Assembly (NCBI RefSeq): GCF_000378465.1
Contig: NZ_KB899918.1
Coordinates: 91,663-155,662, forward strand
DNA: 64,000 nt
Reading direction: 5' to 3'
Source: Elioraea tepidiphila DSM 17972
Lineage (GTDB): Bacteria > Pseudomonadota > Alphaproteobacteria > Acetobacterales > Acetobacteraceae
Part shown: in pieces, positions 18,605 through 27,420 of the stretch
Position numbering within the stretch: the first letter of the stretch is position 1
Layout of the letters: each line of letters opens with the position of its first letter
Notes under the pieces: model-generated
Told to the model about the DNA's origin: nothing
The model's input: the letters and a program-made list of their open reading frames with translations, nothing else
Databases searched by the model: none
Position numbers and translations under genes: made by a program

Positions 18605-19334
18605 AGCGTCGCTCCCGCGCGGCGAAGGCCGAGAGCGCCTGGGCGAGATGCTGCGGGCCGAACTCGGGCCAGAGCACGTCGAGGAAGACGAACTCCGCAT
18701 AGGCGGCCTGCCAGAGCAGGAAGTTCGAGATCCGCTGCTCGCCGGAGGTGCGGATCACGAGGTCAGGATCGGGCATGCCGTCGGTCTCGAGGAAGCGGGC
18801 GAAGCTCGCTTCATCGACCGAGTCGGGCGAAACCCGCCCCTCCGCGACCGCGCGCGCGAGCCGCCGCGCCGCGCCGGCGATCTCCGACCGCCCGCCATAG
18901 GAGAGCGCGATCACCAGGTTGAGCCGCGTGTTGGCGATGGAACTGGCTTCCGCCCGCTCGATCGCCTCGCGCATGCCGGCATCGAGGCGGTCGCGGTCGC
19001 CGATCATGCGCAGCCTGACGCCCCGCCGGATCATCTCGGTCCAGTGCCGTTCGATCCCCTGGCGCAGCAGCCCCATCAGCCCGCCGACCTCCTCGGCCGG
19101 GCGGCGCCAGTTCTCCGACGAGAACGCGTAGAGGGTCAGCCAGGGCACGCCCTGGGCGAGGGCCGCATCGACCGCCCGGCGCGCCGCCTCGGCGCCCTCG
19201 CGATGGCCGGCCAGTGCCGGCAGGCCGCGGCGTGCCGCCCAGCGCCGGTTGCCGTCCATGATGATCGCCACGTGCCGCGCGAGCGGCGGCGCGGCCAGCG
19301 CCGTGGCGGAGGCGATCGGGAGGGGGGCGTTCAT
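18585..19334 (-). CDS. uppS: Undecaprenyl pyrophosphate synthase (cis-prenyltransferase)
   Basis: 249 residues. It elongates farnesyl diphosphate with isopentenyl units to the C55 lipid carrier of cell-wall synthesis. The catalytic region [17 protein letters not shown] has the conserved Asp. Other hallmarks are LTLYAFSSENWRRP and the C-terminal DLVIRTSGEQRISNFLLWQ. The start MNAPLPIAS (19334) is 23 bases after frr; the open frame continues upstream into frr but without family residues. It shares a transcription unit with frr and cdsA. Confidence 0.96.
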   Translation of the reverse strand: MNAPLPIASATALAAPPLARHVAIIMDGNRRWAARRGLPALAGHREGAEAARRAVDAALAQGVPWLTLYAFSSENWRRPAEEVGGLMGLLRQGIERHWTEMIRRGVRLRMIGDRDRLDAGMREAIERAEASSIANTRLNLVIALSYGGRSEIAGAARRLARAVAEGRVSPDSVDEASFARFLETDGMPDPDLVIRTSGEQRISNFLLWQAAYAEFVFLDVLWPEFGPQHLAQALSAFAARERRYGARPG

Positions 19335-19357
19335 CGGCGGGGGGACTGGCGGGGCGC

Positions 19358-19933
19358 TCAGGGTTGCTTGATGTCGGCTTCCTTGGCGGCCAGCGCCTCG
19401 TCCACCTTGCGGATGTAGCCGTCGGTCAGCTTCTGGACCTCCTCGGCCCAGTCGCGATGCACGTCCTGGCCGATCTCGTGATCCTTCTCGAGCTTCTTCA
19501 GCGTCTCCATGCCGTCGCGGCGCACCGCGCGGATGGCGACGCGCGCGGCCTCGGCGTATTTGCCGGCGAGCTTGGCAAGCTCGATACGCCGCTCGGCGGT
19601 GAGCGGCGGCAGGGGCACGCGCACGGTCTGGCCGTCGCTCGCCGGATTGAGGCCGAGACCGGCGTCGCGGATCGCCTTCTCCACCGAGGAGACGGCCGCA
19701 CGGTCCCATACCTGGACCGTCAACATGCGCGGCTCGGGAACGCCGATCGTGCCGACCTGGGTGATCGGCATCTCGGTGCCATAGACCTCGACCTTGATCG
19801 GCTCGAGCAGCGCCGGGCTCGCCCGCCCGGTGCGCAGCCCGGCGAACTCCTTCTTCAGCGTGTCGAGCGCGCCCTCCATCCGCCGGCGCAGATCGCCGGT
19901 GATCTGATCGAGCGTGGGCGGGGCCTTGGCCAT
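19358..19933 (-). CDS. frr: Ribosome recycling factor
   Basis: 191 residues, slightly longer than the usual 185. With EF-G it splits ribosomes after termination. The typical start is [20 protein letters not shown], followed by [20 protein letters not shown], and the second helix bundle arm carries [20 protein letters not shown]. It lies 41 bases after pyrH and before uppS, as in many alphaproteobacteria. Confidence 0.97.
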   Translation of the reverse strand: MAKAPPTLDQITGDLRRRMEGALDTLKKEFAGLRTGRASPALLEPIKVEVYGTEMPITQVGTIGVPEPRMLTVQVWDRAAVSSVEKAIRDAGLGLNPASDGQTVRVPLPPLTAERRIELAKLAGKYAEAARVAIRAVRRDGMETLKKLEKDHEIGQDVHRDWAEEVQKLTDGYIRKVDEALAAKEADIKQP

Positions 19934-19974
19934 TCCTGTCTCCCCTGCTGTCCCAGGATCCGCGCGCGCCGTCC

Positions 19975-20703
19975 TCAGCCGGGCGCGTCGGTGACGATGG
20001 TGAAGGTGCCGCGGCCGCGCATCACGTTGGCGAAGGCGCCCGGTTCATGGATCGAGAATACCACGATCGGCAACCCGTTCTCCCGCGCCAGGCTGATCGC
20101 CGAGGCATCCATCACCGCGAGATCGCGCGCCAGCACGTCGAGATAGGTCAGACGCTCGTAGCGCTGCGCGGCCGGGTCCTTGCGCGGATCGGCGGAGTAG
20201 ACCCCGTCCACCTGCGTGCCCTTCAAAAGAGCCTCGCAGCCCATCTCGACGGCGCGGAGGGCCGCCGCCGTGTCAGTGGTGAAGAACGGGTTGCCGGTGC
20301 CGGCGGCGAAGATCACCACCCGCCCCTTCTCCATGTGCCGGATCGCGCGGCGGCGGATATACGGCTCGCAGACCGAACTCATCGGGATGGCCGACTGCAC
20401 CCGCGTATGGACCTCGCGCTTCTCGAGCGCGTTCTGAAGCGCGAGTGCGTTCAGCACCGTCGCCAGCATGCCCATATAGTCGGCGGAGGCCCGCTCCATG
20501 CCCGCCGCCGCGCCGGAGACGCCGCGGAAGATGTTGCCGCCGCCGATCACCAGGCAGACCTCGACGCCGAGCGCGACGACCGCACGCACGTCCTCGGCGA
20601 TCCGCCCGACCGTCTCGGTGCAGATGCCGTACTCGCGCCGTCCCATCAGCGCCTCGCCCGACACCTTCAGGAGCACGCGTCGGTAGCGGGGCGCATCCTC
20701 CAT
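19975..20703 (-). CDS. pyrH: UMP kinase
   Basis: 242 residues, an amino-acid-kinase-fold enzyme that phosphorylates UMP to UDP. Motifs: the N-terminal phosphate loop [18 protein letters not shown], the glycine-rich [13 protein letters not shown], and [20 protein letters not shown] in the ATP/UMP-binding part. The start at 20703 ([13 protein letters not shown]) fits the family; the open frame continues far upstream through tsf in another frame and is not coding. It is 107 bases downstream of tsf. Confidence 0.97.
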   Translation of the reverse strand: MEDAPRYRRVLLKVSGEALMGRREYGICTETVGRIAEDVRAVVALGVEVCLVIGGGNIFRGVSGAAAGMERASADYMGMLATVLNALALQNALEKREVHTRVQSAIPMSSVCEPYIRRRAIRHMEKGRVVIFAAGTGNPFFTTDTAAALRAVEMGCEALLKGTQVDGVYSADPRKDPAAQRYERLTYLDVLARDLAVMDASAISLARENGLPIVVFSIHEPGAFANVMRGRGTFTIVTDAPG

Positions 20704-20810
20704 GAAGCGGGCGTCCTTCTGCAGCGGGGCGGGGCCGGACTCGGGCGGGGCCGCCAGTGTAGGGCGGATCGCCGTCCCGGGCATCCCCGCTGCCGGCATC
20801 GCGGCGGCCC

Positions 20811-21713
20811 TCAGCGCGCCGCCGCCGCGACCTCGGCCGCGAAGTCCGAAGCCTCCTTCTCGATCCCCTCGCCGAGCTGGAAGCGGACGAAGCCGGCGAG
20901 CTGGGCACCTGCCTTCTTCACGACGTCCTTCACCCGGCTCTCGCCGTCGTGCACCCAGACCTGCTCGAGCAGCACGACCTCCTCGTAGTACTTGCGGACG
21001 CGGCCCTCGACCATCTTCTCGATGATCGCCTCGGGCTTGCCCGACGCGCGCGCCTGCTCGGACAGCACGGCCTTCTCGCGCGCGAGCGCGGCCGGGTCGA
21101 CCGAGCCGATGTCGAGGAACTCGGGCCGGGCAGCGGCGACATGCATGCCGATCTGCCGACCCAGCGTGGCGAGCGCCTCGCCCGGCTCGCCGACCAGGGC
21201 GACCAGCACGCCGATCCGCCCCAGTTCGGGCTTGAGGGCGGAGTGGACATAGGTCGCGACCACGCCCTTGGGCACCGACAGCATCGCCGTGCGGCGGATC
21301 GCCATGTTCTCGCCGATCGTGGCGATCAGGTGGGTCAACTCCTCGGCGACCGTCCGCCCGCCGCCCGGGAACGCCTTGCCCTTCAGCGCCTCGACATCCC
21401 CGCCGGCATCGAGGGCGAGGCCCGCGCAGGTGGCGACGAAGTCCTGGAAGGTCTCGTTGCGCGCGATGAAGTCGGTCTCGGCATTCACCTCGACGATCGC
21501 CGCGCGGGTGCCCTCGGCCTTGACGCCGACCAGCCCCTCGGCGGCCGTGCGGCCGGCCTTCTTGGCCGCCGCCGACAGGCCCTTCTTGCGCAGCCAGTCG
21601 ATCGCCGCCTCCAGGTCGCCGCCGGTCTCGGCCAGCGCCCGCTTGCAGTCCATCATGCCCGCGCCGGTCTTCTCGCGCAGTTCCTTGACCAGCGCCGCGG
21701 TGATCTCCGCCAT
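20811..21713 (-). CDS. tsf: Translation elongation factor Ts
   Basis: 300 residues. It exchanges GDP for GTP on EF-Tu. The N-terminal UBA-like domain has [19 protein letters not shown], and the EF-Tu contact region contains [18 protein letters not shown]. The C-terminal coiled region ends [19 protein letters not shown]. Start ATG 21713 follows rpsB by 26 bases, the universal rpsB-tsf pairing. Confidence 0.97.
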   Translation of the reverse strand: MAEITAALVKELREKTGAGMMDCKRALAETGGDLEAAIDWLRKKGLSAAAKKAGRTAAEGLVGVKAEGTRAAIVEVNAETDFIARNETFQDFVATCAGLALDAGGDVEALKGKAFPGGGRTVAEELTHLIATIGENMAIRRTAMLSVPKGVVATYVHSALKPELGRIGVLVALVGEPGEALATLGRQIGMHVAAARPEFLDIGSVDPAALAREKAVLSEQARASGKPEAIIEKMVEGRVRKYYEEVVLLEQVWVHDGESRVKDVVKKAGAQLAGFVRFQLGEGIEKEASDFAAEVAAAAR

Positions 21714-21739
21714 CGATCCGTCCTCTCGTGCTGTGAGCG

Positions 21740-22549
21740 TCAGGCCCGCGCCTCGGCGGAGGCCTCGGGTACGGCGCCCTCGGGTGCCGCCTCCTCGGCC
21801 GGCGGCAGCTCATCCAGGGGCACCTCCTCGGCCGCGCCGAGATCGACGCCCGAGGCCGCCATCTCGGCGGAGATGCCGTCCAGCACCGCGCCGGCGACGA
21901 GGTCGCAGTAGAGCGCGATCGCGCGGATCGCGTCGTCGTTGCCGGGGATCGGGTAGGTCACGCCATCCGGGTCGGAGTTGCTGTCGAGCACCGCGACCAC
22001 CGGGATGTTCAGCTTGCGCGCCTCCTGGACCGCGATCTTCTCCTTGTTCGTGTCGATGATGAACAGGATGTCCGGCAGGCCGCCCATCTCCTTGATGCCG
22101 CCCAGCGCGCGCTCGAGCTTGTCGCGCTCGCGCGTCAGCATCAGCTGCTCCTTCTTGGTCAGCCCGGTCTGCTCCTGGGCGAGCTGCTCCTCGATCGTGC
22201 GCAGCCGGCGGATCGAGTTCTGGATGGTCTTCCAGTTCGTGAGCATGCCGCCGAGCCAGCGGTGGTTGACGTAGTACTGGCCGCAGCGCTTGGCGGCGTC
22301 CGCGACGTAGTCGGCGGCCGACCGCTTGGTGCCGACGAACAGCACGCGCCCGCCGCCCGCGACCGCGTCGCGGATCGCCTGCATCGCCCGGCTCAGCATC
22401 GGCACGGTCTGCTGCAGATCGATGATGTGGACCTGGTTGCGCACGCCGAAGAGGTACGGGGCCATCTTCGGGTTCCAGCGGCGGGTGTGGTGACCGAAAT
22501 GGACGCCGGCTTCCAGAAGCTGGCGCAGGGTGAACACGGGCAGGGCCAT
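21740..22549 (-). CDS. rpsB: 30S ribosomal protein S2
   Basis: 269 residues. The family pattern is clear: [20 protein letters not shown] near the start, [16 protein letters not shown], and [20 protein letters not shown]. The last 40 residues form an acidic, P/A/E-rich tail common in alphaproteobacterial S2. The start [10 protein letters not shown] (22549) is preferred; the ATG at 22570 would only add MKEKDGP, which is the Shine-Dalgarno itself (AAGGAGAAGG). It is transcribed from a promoter at 22713-22741, leaving a leader of about 155 bases. Confidence 0.96.
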   Translation of the reverse strand: MALPVFTLRQLLEAGVHFGHHTRRWNPKMAPYLFGVRNQVHIIDLQQTVPMLSRAMQAIRDAVAGGGRVLFVGTKRSAADYVADAAKRCGQYYVNHRWLGGMLTNWKTIQNSIRRLRTIEEQLAQEQTGLTKKEQLMLTRERDKLERALGGIKEMGGLPDILFIIDTNKEKIAVQEARKLNIPVVAVLDSNSDPDGVTYPIPGNDDAIRAIALYCDLVAGAVLDGISAEMAASGVDLGAAEEVPLDELPPAEEAAPEGAVPEASAEARA

Positions 22550-22599
22550 GGGGCCGTCCTTCTCCTTCACACGTCCGGTTCATTCCTCCGCGGCGCTGC

Positions 22600-22712
22600 G
22601 CCGGCCGATGCCGCACCTCGGCATGGCCCGCACCGGACCCCGGGATCCCCCGGGAAGGCTGCACCGCGTGTGAATTGGCCGGCGCGGGAGCCCCCGCGCA
22701 CGGCCGGGGCGG
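22600..22712 (-). promoter_or_regulatory. Structured rpsB leader (candidate S2 autoregulatory region)
   Basis: There is no supported gene between 22550 and 22778. The transcribed leader contains a hairpin at 22639-22654 (CCCGGG arms, four-base loop) and another at 22604-22627 (GCC-ATGCCG paired with CGGCAT-GGC, one bulged base). S2 represses its own operon in several bacteria; that this leader does so is inference. Confidence 0.35.
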
Positions 22713-22741
22713 GTGATACAGGGCGGAAACGGCGAGGGCAA
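22713..22741 (-). promoter_or_regulatory. Sigma70-type promoter of rpsB-tsf
   Basis: On the minus strand TTGCCC (22741-22736), a 17-base spacer and TATCAC (22718-22713). Spacing is ideal and both boxes match at four or more positions. It is the only convincing pair in the 229-base gap before rpsB. Confidence 0.55.
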
Positions 22742-22778
22742 GCGTCGTGCCGCGCAGGGGTGCCGCGCGGCAGGCGTT

Positions 22779-23018
22779 CTACCAGGTCGGGTCGGACCCG
22801 GGCGGGCCGATGCCGACCTCGGTGTCCTCGGCGACGCTCGCGACCCCCTTGATCTTGCGGGCTTTCGCCACCGCCTTGGCATCCGCCTCGCCGGTGATCA
22901 CGCCGATCGCATCGAGCACGGCGCCGACAGCGAAACCCGCCTCGGCGAGGTCGCGCCGCACCGCGGCGGCCGGACGCTCGCCGCTGAGGGTGACGATCCA
23001 GGTCTTGCGCTGGGCCAC
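22779..23018 (-). CDS. Stand-alone I9-like (subtilisin propeptide-like) small protein
   Basis: 79 residues, GTG start at 23018 with GGAGGGCGGG in front. The protein reads as one small alpha/beta domain: TWIVTLSGERPAAAVRRDL, then AGFAVGAVLDAIGVITGEA and IKGVASVAEDTEVGIGPP. The strand-helix-strand layout and the ending V-x-S-V-x-E-D-x-x-V resemble peptidase inhibitor I9 domains, which normally form subtilisin propeptides. It has no signal peptide or protease domain. It lies 68 bases behind the subtilase stop on the same strand, so it may be an inhibitor or folding helper of that protease. The family call is by pattern only. Confidence 0.62.
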   Translation of the reverse strand: MAQRKTWIVTLSGERPAAAVRRDLAEAGFAVGAVLDAIGVITGEADAKAVAKARKIKGVASVAEDTEVGIGPPGSDPTW

Positions 23019-23086
23019 GGCCCGCCCTCCATCCCCACCCGCGCCCCGGCGGGACGGGGGCCGGGACGCGGTGGAACGGAGTCTAG

Positions 23087-24418
23087 CTACGGCGCCTGGA
23101 CAAGGCCAGCGCCGACCCGCGAGGCCGGCAGCGGCAACGGCTGGGCGGAGGATTGCAGCCTGCGCCACAGCGAGGCCCCGCGCAGCGAGGGGCTGGACTG
23201 GGCCCAGAGCGCCGCGCAGCCGGCGACGTGCGGTGTGGCCATCGAGGTGCCGCTGATGGTGTGGTAGCGCCGCGGCCGCGGCCAGGACGAGAACACATCG
23301 CGCCCCGGTGCGGCGATCTCGATCTTGCCGAAGTTCGAGAAGCTGGACGGGGTCAGGTTCGGATCGAGCGAGGCGACCGACATGATGGTCGGTGAATTGG
23401 CCGGCGCGCCGGTCGGCTTCGTCTCGTTGCCGGCCGCGGCGATGATCAGGCAGCCGGCCGAGAGCGCGGCCTGGCCGGCGGCGGTGTAGGCCGCCTGCAC
23501 CGGACTCTGGCTGCCGAGCGACATCGAGATCACCTCGCAGTGATTGGCGATCGCCCAGTTCATGCCCGCAAGCACGCCCGCGCCGGTGCCGCTGCCGGAG
23601 TTGGTGAGCACCTTGCCGACGAAGATGCTGCCGGCATAGGCGATGCCGTAGCGCGGCGTGCTGCCGGGCGGCGATTTCGGCCCGCACGCGGTGCCGATGC
23701 AGTGCGTGCCATGACCGTTCAGGTCCTGCACCGGCTGGCCGACGAAGGTGTTGGTCGTCATCGGCCGGCCGGAGAAATCGGGATGGCCGAGATCCATACC
23801 GGTATCGAGCACCGCGATCTTGATGCCCACCCCGCTGCGGCTGCTCGGCGGCACCTTGCAGCGGATCAGTCCCCAGGTCGCGCCCAGCACCTCCGCCTCG
23901 ACCTCCTCCGGCTCCGGCACGGGCACGCCCTTGAGGTCCCGCGCGATCGTGTTGGCCGCCGCGAGGAAGCCGCGCAGATACTCGGAGCCGGCGGCGAAGA
24001 CGAAATACTCCGGCTCGATCGTCTCGATCGGGCTGTCGGCGGCCGCGGCGGCGAAGGCGCTCATGCCATGCGCCTCGAGTGCCGTGCCGCTCACCACGGC
24101 CACGCCGATCTCGGGGAAGTTCAGCGCCTCGGCATCGCCCGCATCCTCGAGCGCGACCGCCTGGCCGGAGAAGTCGCGCGCATCCGCCATGCGGAAATCC
24201 TGCGCCTTGAGGGCCTTCGCCCCCTCCTCCGCCATGCCTTCGCGGTAAGTGACCAGATAGCGCCCGGTCTCCAGCGTGTCGCCGCCGCGCTCGAGCGCCG
24301 CGAGCAGGAGTTGTTCGGTCGGTGCCGAAACGGCGGCGGCGCTGACCGGCGGGCCGCCGGTCGGACCGGTTGCGGCCGGGCCACGCGCCCGCGGCCGCCT
24401 GCCTCGCCTGATTGCCAT
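23087..24418 (-). CDS. Subtilisin-like (S8) serine protease without signal peptide
   Basis: 443 residues. The catalytic triad is complete: Asp in KIAVLDTGMDLGHPDF (about 205), His in LNGHGTHCIGT (about 236), oxyanion Asn in IIAAAGNETK (about 330) and Ser in ISGTSMATPHVAGC (about 389). Residues about 50-145 form an internal propeptide-like domain (GRYLVTYREGMAEEGAKAL to SPIETIEPEYFVFA). The N-terminus is basic and proline/glycine-rich (MAIRRGRRPRARG) with no hydrophobic segment, so secretion by Sec is not evident. A good promoter lies directly upstream, and a small I9-like gene follows. Substrate unknown. Confidence 0.9.
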   Translation of the reverse strand: MAIRRGRRPRARGPAATGPTGGPPVSAAAVSAPTEQLLLAALERGGDTLETGRYLVTYREGMAEEGAKALKAQDFRMADARDFSGQAVALEDAGDAEALNFPEIGVAVVSGTALEAHGMSAFAAAAADSPIETIEPEYFVFAAGSEYLRGFLAAANTIARDLKGVPVPEPEEVEAEVLGATWGLIRCKVPPSSRSGVGIKIAVLDTGMDLGHPDFSGRPMTTNTFVGQPVQDLNGHGTHCIGTACGPKSPPGSTPRYGIAYAGSIFVGKVLTNSGSGTGAGVLAGMNWAIANHCEVISMSLGSQSPVQAAYTAAGQAALSAGCLIIAAAGNETKPTGAPANSPTIMSVASLDPNLTPSSFSNFGKIEIAAPGRDVFSSWPRPRRYHTISGTSMATPHVAGCAALWAQSSPSLRGASLWRRLQSSAQPLPLPASRVGAGLVQAP

Positions 24419-24472
24419 GGCCGTCTCTCCTGTTCGCGTTCCGTTTCGGCGCAGCGCAGCTCGCTACGACAT

Positions 24473-24485
24473 CGTTACATTAACG
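24473..24485. repeat. Inverted repeat CGTTA-CAT-TAACG over the subtilase -10 box
   Basis: A perfect 5-base inverted repeat with a 3-base centre overlaps the -10 element (24477-24482) of the subtilase promoter. A related GTAAC/GTTAC repeat (24518-24522 and 24529-24533) lies upstream, beyond the -35 box. Position suits a repressor operator, but no regulator gene is next to it. Confidence 0.4.
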
Positions 24486-24505
24486 GACACGCGCAGGAAC
24501 CGCAA
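24477..24505 (-). promoter_or_regulatory. Sigma70-type promoter of the subtilase gene
   Basis: On the minus strand TTGCGG (24505-24500), 17 bases, then TAATGT (24482-24477), about 59 bases before the ATG at 24418. It lies just after the panE stop, so the protease and its small partner probably form a separate two-gene unit. Confidence 0.55.
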
Positions 24506-24529
24506 GACGATTGAGCCGTAACGGAAAGG

Positions 24530-25477
24530 TTACCGGTGCGGAAGGCGCCCGGCCGCGCGTCGCGCCTCGTAGGCCCTGGCATGCAGATACGCGGCCTCAT
24601 GCAGCGCGTCGTCCACGCCGGCATGGCGCGCGGCATCGAGCAGGAAGCCGAGGATGTGATCGGACTCGATGCGCCCGCCCGCCTCCAGGTCGCGCAGCAT
24701 CGAGGCGGCCGCCGGGCCGGCGCTGCGGAACATCGGCACGAGTTCGCGCTCCAGCGCCTTCGGCCGGACGGGATGGCCGTGCGCCGCCGCGATCGCGACG
24801 TTGCGCTCCAGCAGGCGGTCGATCCAGTCCTGTCCGCCGGCGGCTGCGATCTCGCCGAGATTCGCACGCATCAGCACGGTCGCGATCGCGAGCGTGCCGA
24901 TCAGCACCAGCTTCTCCCACATCCGGCTCGTGATGTCGGTCACGGCATCGGCGCGCAGGCCGGCGGAATCGAAGACGCGCTTCAGGGCCTGCACGCGCTC
25001 GGACATCGTGCCGTCGCGCTCGCCGAACTCGACCATCTGCACCGGCGCGAGATGGCGCACCACGCCCTCGGCCGTCAGCGTCGCCTGGATCTTGGCAAGC
25101 CCACCGAGCACGCGGCCTGTTCCGAACGCAGCGACCAGCGTATCGATATGCGACAGGCCGTTGAGCAGCGGCAGCACCGCGGTCGTCTTGCCGACCGCTG
25201 GCCGGATCGCCGCGATCGCCGCGTCGAGATCGTAGGCCTTGGCCGTGAGCAGCACGACATCCCAGGCGCCGGCGCGGGGCAGGTCGTCTGCCAGCAGCGC
25301 CGTGACCGCGAGGCGCGCATCGCCGGCAGAGGGGCTCTCGATCACGAGCCCGTCGCGGTCGAGCTGAGCCTTGCGGCCGGGACGCACCAGGAACGCGACC
25401 TCGGCCGCGCCGGCCTGGACGACCCGGCCGCCGAAATACCCGCCGACCGCGCCGGCGCCGAGCACGAGAATGCGCAT
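24530..25477 (-). CDS. panE: 2-dehydropantoate 2-reductase family protein
   Basis: 315 residues. It reduces ketopantoate to pantoate with NADPH in CoA synthesis. The Rossmann loop is [19 protein letters not shown] at the N-terminus; the middle has DVVLLTAKAYDLDAAI, then VLPLLNGLSHIDTL; the ApbA C-terminal domain contains SRMWEKLVLIGTLAIATVL with the conserved Lys. ApbA/PanE paralogues with other 2-oxo-acid substrates are common, so the symbol is likely but not certain. Its ATG overlaps the lolD stop by one base. Confidence 0.85.
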   Translation of the reverse strand: MRILVLGAGAVGGYFGGRVVQAGAAEVAFLVRPGRKAQLDRDGLVIESPSAGDARLAVTALLADDLPRAGAWDVVLLTAKAYDLDAAIAAIRPAVGKTTAVLPLLNGLSHIDTLVAAFGTGRVLGGLAKIQATLTAEGVVRHLAPVQMVEFGERDGTMSERVQALKRVFDSAGLRADAVTDITSRMWEKLVLIGTLAIATVLMRANLGEIAAAGGQDWIDRLLERNVAIAAAHGHPVRPKALERELVPMFRSAGPAAASMLRDLEAGGRIESDHILGFLLDAARHAGVDDALHEAAYLHARAYEARRAAGRLPHR

Positions 25478-26163
25478 CAGCCCCTGCCCTCCACCACATG
25501 GCCGTCGCGCAGCGTCAGCGTGCGGTCCATGCGCGCCGTAAGGTCCGGATTGTGGGTTGCGATCAGCGCCGCCACGCCGCGCTCACGCACGAGCGAGAGA
25601 AGCTCGCCGAACACCACCTCGGCGGTCGCCATGTCGAGATTGCCCGTCGGCTCGTCGGCGAGCAGCAGCTTCGGCTGATTGGCGAGCGCGCGCGCGATCG
25701 CCACGCGCTGCTGCTCGCCTCCCGACAGCCGCGCCGGACGATGGTTCAGGCGCGCCGACAACCCGAGTGCGCCCAGCAGCGCCTCGGCCCGCTCGGCCGC
25801 CGCGCGCTTCGGGATCCCGGCGATCACCTGCGGCATCGCCACGTTCTCGCGCGCGGTGAACTCCGGCAGCAGATGGTGGAACTGATAGACGAAGCCGATC
25901 GTGGAACGGCGGAGCTCGGTGCGCGCGGTGTCGCCGAGCGCGGATGCCTCCTTGCCGGTGACGACGATGCGCCCGCGATCGGCATGTTCGAGCAGGCCGG
26001 CGATGTGCAGGAGCGTCGACTTGCCCGCGCCCGACGGAGCGACCAGGGCGACGATCTCGCCGGGCGCGACCGCGAGATCGACGCCGCGCAGCACCTCAAG
26101 CAGTCCGTCACCGGTGCGGAACGTGCGCGCGACCCCCTCCAGCCGCAGGACGGCCTCACTCAT
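25477..26163 (-). CDS. lolD: Lipoprotein-releasing ABC transporter ATPase LolD
   Basis: 228 residues. It powers release of outer-membrane lipoproteins from the inner membrane to LolA. Walker A is [13 protein letters not shown], the signature [15 protein letters not shown], and Walker [13 protein letters not shown], followed by a switch histidine in [10 protein letters not shown]. The start overlaps the end of the permease gene by eight bases, so the two are coupled. MacB-type exporters share these motifs; the adjacent LolC/E permease decides the call. Confidence 0.93.
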   Translation of the reverse strand: MSEAVLRLEGVARTFRTGDGLLEVLRGVDLAVAPGEIVALVAPSGAGKSTLLHIAGLLEHADRGRIVVTGKEASALGDTARTELRRSTIGFVYQFHHLLPEFTARENVAMPQVIAGIPKRAAAERAEALLGALGLSARLNHRPARLSGGEQQRVAIARALANQPKLLLADEPTGNLDMATAEVVFGELLSLVRERGVAALIATHNPDLTARMDRTLTLRDGHVVEGRG

Positions 26164-27406
26164 ACCGGAGCGCCTCGACCGGATCGAGCCGCGCGGCGCG
26201 GAAGGCCGGGTAGAGCGTGGCGGCGAGCGAGAGCCCGAGCGCCATCAGCGTCACCTGCAGCACCTCGTTCGGATCGACCACCGCCGGCAGCCGCGAGAGG
26301 AAGTAGATCTCGGCCTGGAACAGCTCCTGGCCGGTGAGTCCCTGGAGCCATTGCCGGATCGTCTCGATGTTGAGCGAGAAGGCGAGGCCTAGCGCGACCC
26401 CGATCACCGTGCCGAGCACGCCGATCGAGGCGCCGCACATCAGGAAGATGCGCATCACCGCGCCCTTGGTCGCGCCCATGGTGCGCAGGATCGCGATGTC
26501 GCGGCCCTTGTCCTTCACCAGCATCACCAGCGAAGAGATGATGTTGAAGGCGGCGACCAGGATGATCAGGGTCAGGATCAGGAACATCACGTTCCGCTCG
26601 ACCTGCACGGCCTGGAAGAACGAGGAGTTCGCCTGCTGCCAATCGAGGATGCGCACAGGTTGTTCGCGCAGGGCATCGCGGATGGCGAAGGCCACCTGGC
26701 GCACCCGTGTCGGGTCCTCGACGAACACCTCGACCTGGGTCGCCGCCCCCTGCTGGCGGAAATAGGCCTGCGCCGTCTCGAACGGCAGGAACACATAGGA
26801 GGAGTCGTATTCGTACATACCGACCTCGAACAGGCCGACGATGGTGTAGGCCACCACGCGCGGCACCGTGCCGAACGCGGTGACCTGGCCCTGCGGCGAG
26901 ACGAGGCTGATCCGCTCGCCCACGCGCAGGCCGAGGCGGGACGCGAGCCGCGTGCCGATCAGGATGGCGTCCTCGCCTTCGAAGCGATCGAGCGAGCCGG
27001 CGACGATGTTGTCGGCGATGATCGCACGCGCGCGCAGATCCTCGGGTCGCACGCCGCGCGCGAGCACGCCCGAGGCCCCGCCCCGCTCGCCGGTGGCGAG
27101 CACCTGACCCTCCACGATCGGGATCGCCTGCACCACGCCGGGTACGCGGCGGATGCGCTCGGCGGCCGCATCGAAGTCGGTGAGCGGGCCGGCGGCGCCA
27201 TAGACGCCGAGATGTCCGTTCAGTCCGAGGATCTTGCCGAGCAGCTCCTGGCGGAACCCGTTCATGACGCTCATGACGATGATCAGCGTCGCGACCCCGA
27301 GCGCGATGCCGGCGAGAGAGAACGCCGCGATCACGCTGACGAAGCCTTCCGCCTTGCGCGCGCGCAGATAGCGGAAGGCGACCATCCGCTCGAAGGGGCC
27401 GAACAT
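26156..27406 (-). CDS. lolC: Lipoprotein-releasing ABC permease (LolC/LolE/LolF type)
   Basis: 416 residues with the FtsX-like permease layout: one membrane segment at the N-terminus ([20 protein letters not shown]), a large periplasmic MacB-like domain (about 50-265), and three membrane segments at the C-terminus. The start [18 protein letters not shown] is typical of the family. Only one permease gene accompanies lolD, which suggests a homodimer as in other alphaproteobacteria rather than a LolC/LolE pair. It begins 14 bases after proS. Confidence 0.92.
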   Translation of the reverse strand: MFGPFERMVAFRYLRARKAEGFVSVIAAFSLAGIALGVATLIIVMSVMNGFRQELLGKILGLNGHLGVYGAAGPLTDFDAAAERIRRVPGVVQAIPIVEGQVLATGERGGASGVLARGVRPEDLRARAIIADNIVAGSLDRFEGEDAILIGTRLASRLGLRVGERISLVSPQGQVTAFGTVPRVVAYTIVGLFEVGMYEYDSSYVFLPFETAQAYFRQQGAATQVEVFVEDPTRVRQVAFAIRDALREQPVRILDWQQANSSFFQAVQVERNVMFLILTLIILVAAFNIISSLVMLVKDKGRDIAILRTMGATKGAVMRIFLMCGASIGVLGTVIGVALGLAFSLNIETIRQWLQGLTGQELFQAEIYFLSRLPAVVDPNEVLQVTLMALGLSLAATLYPAFRAARLDPVEALRYE

Positions 27407-27420
27407 GGCGCGCTAACGTC

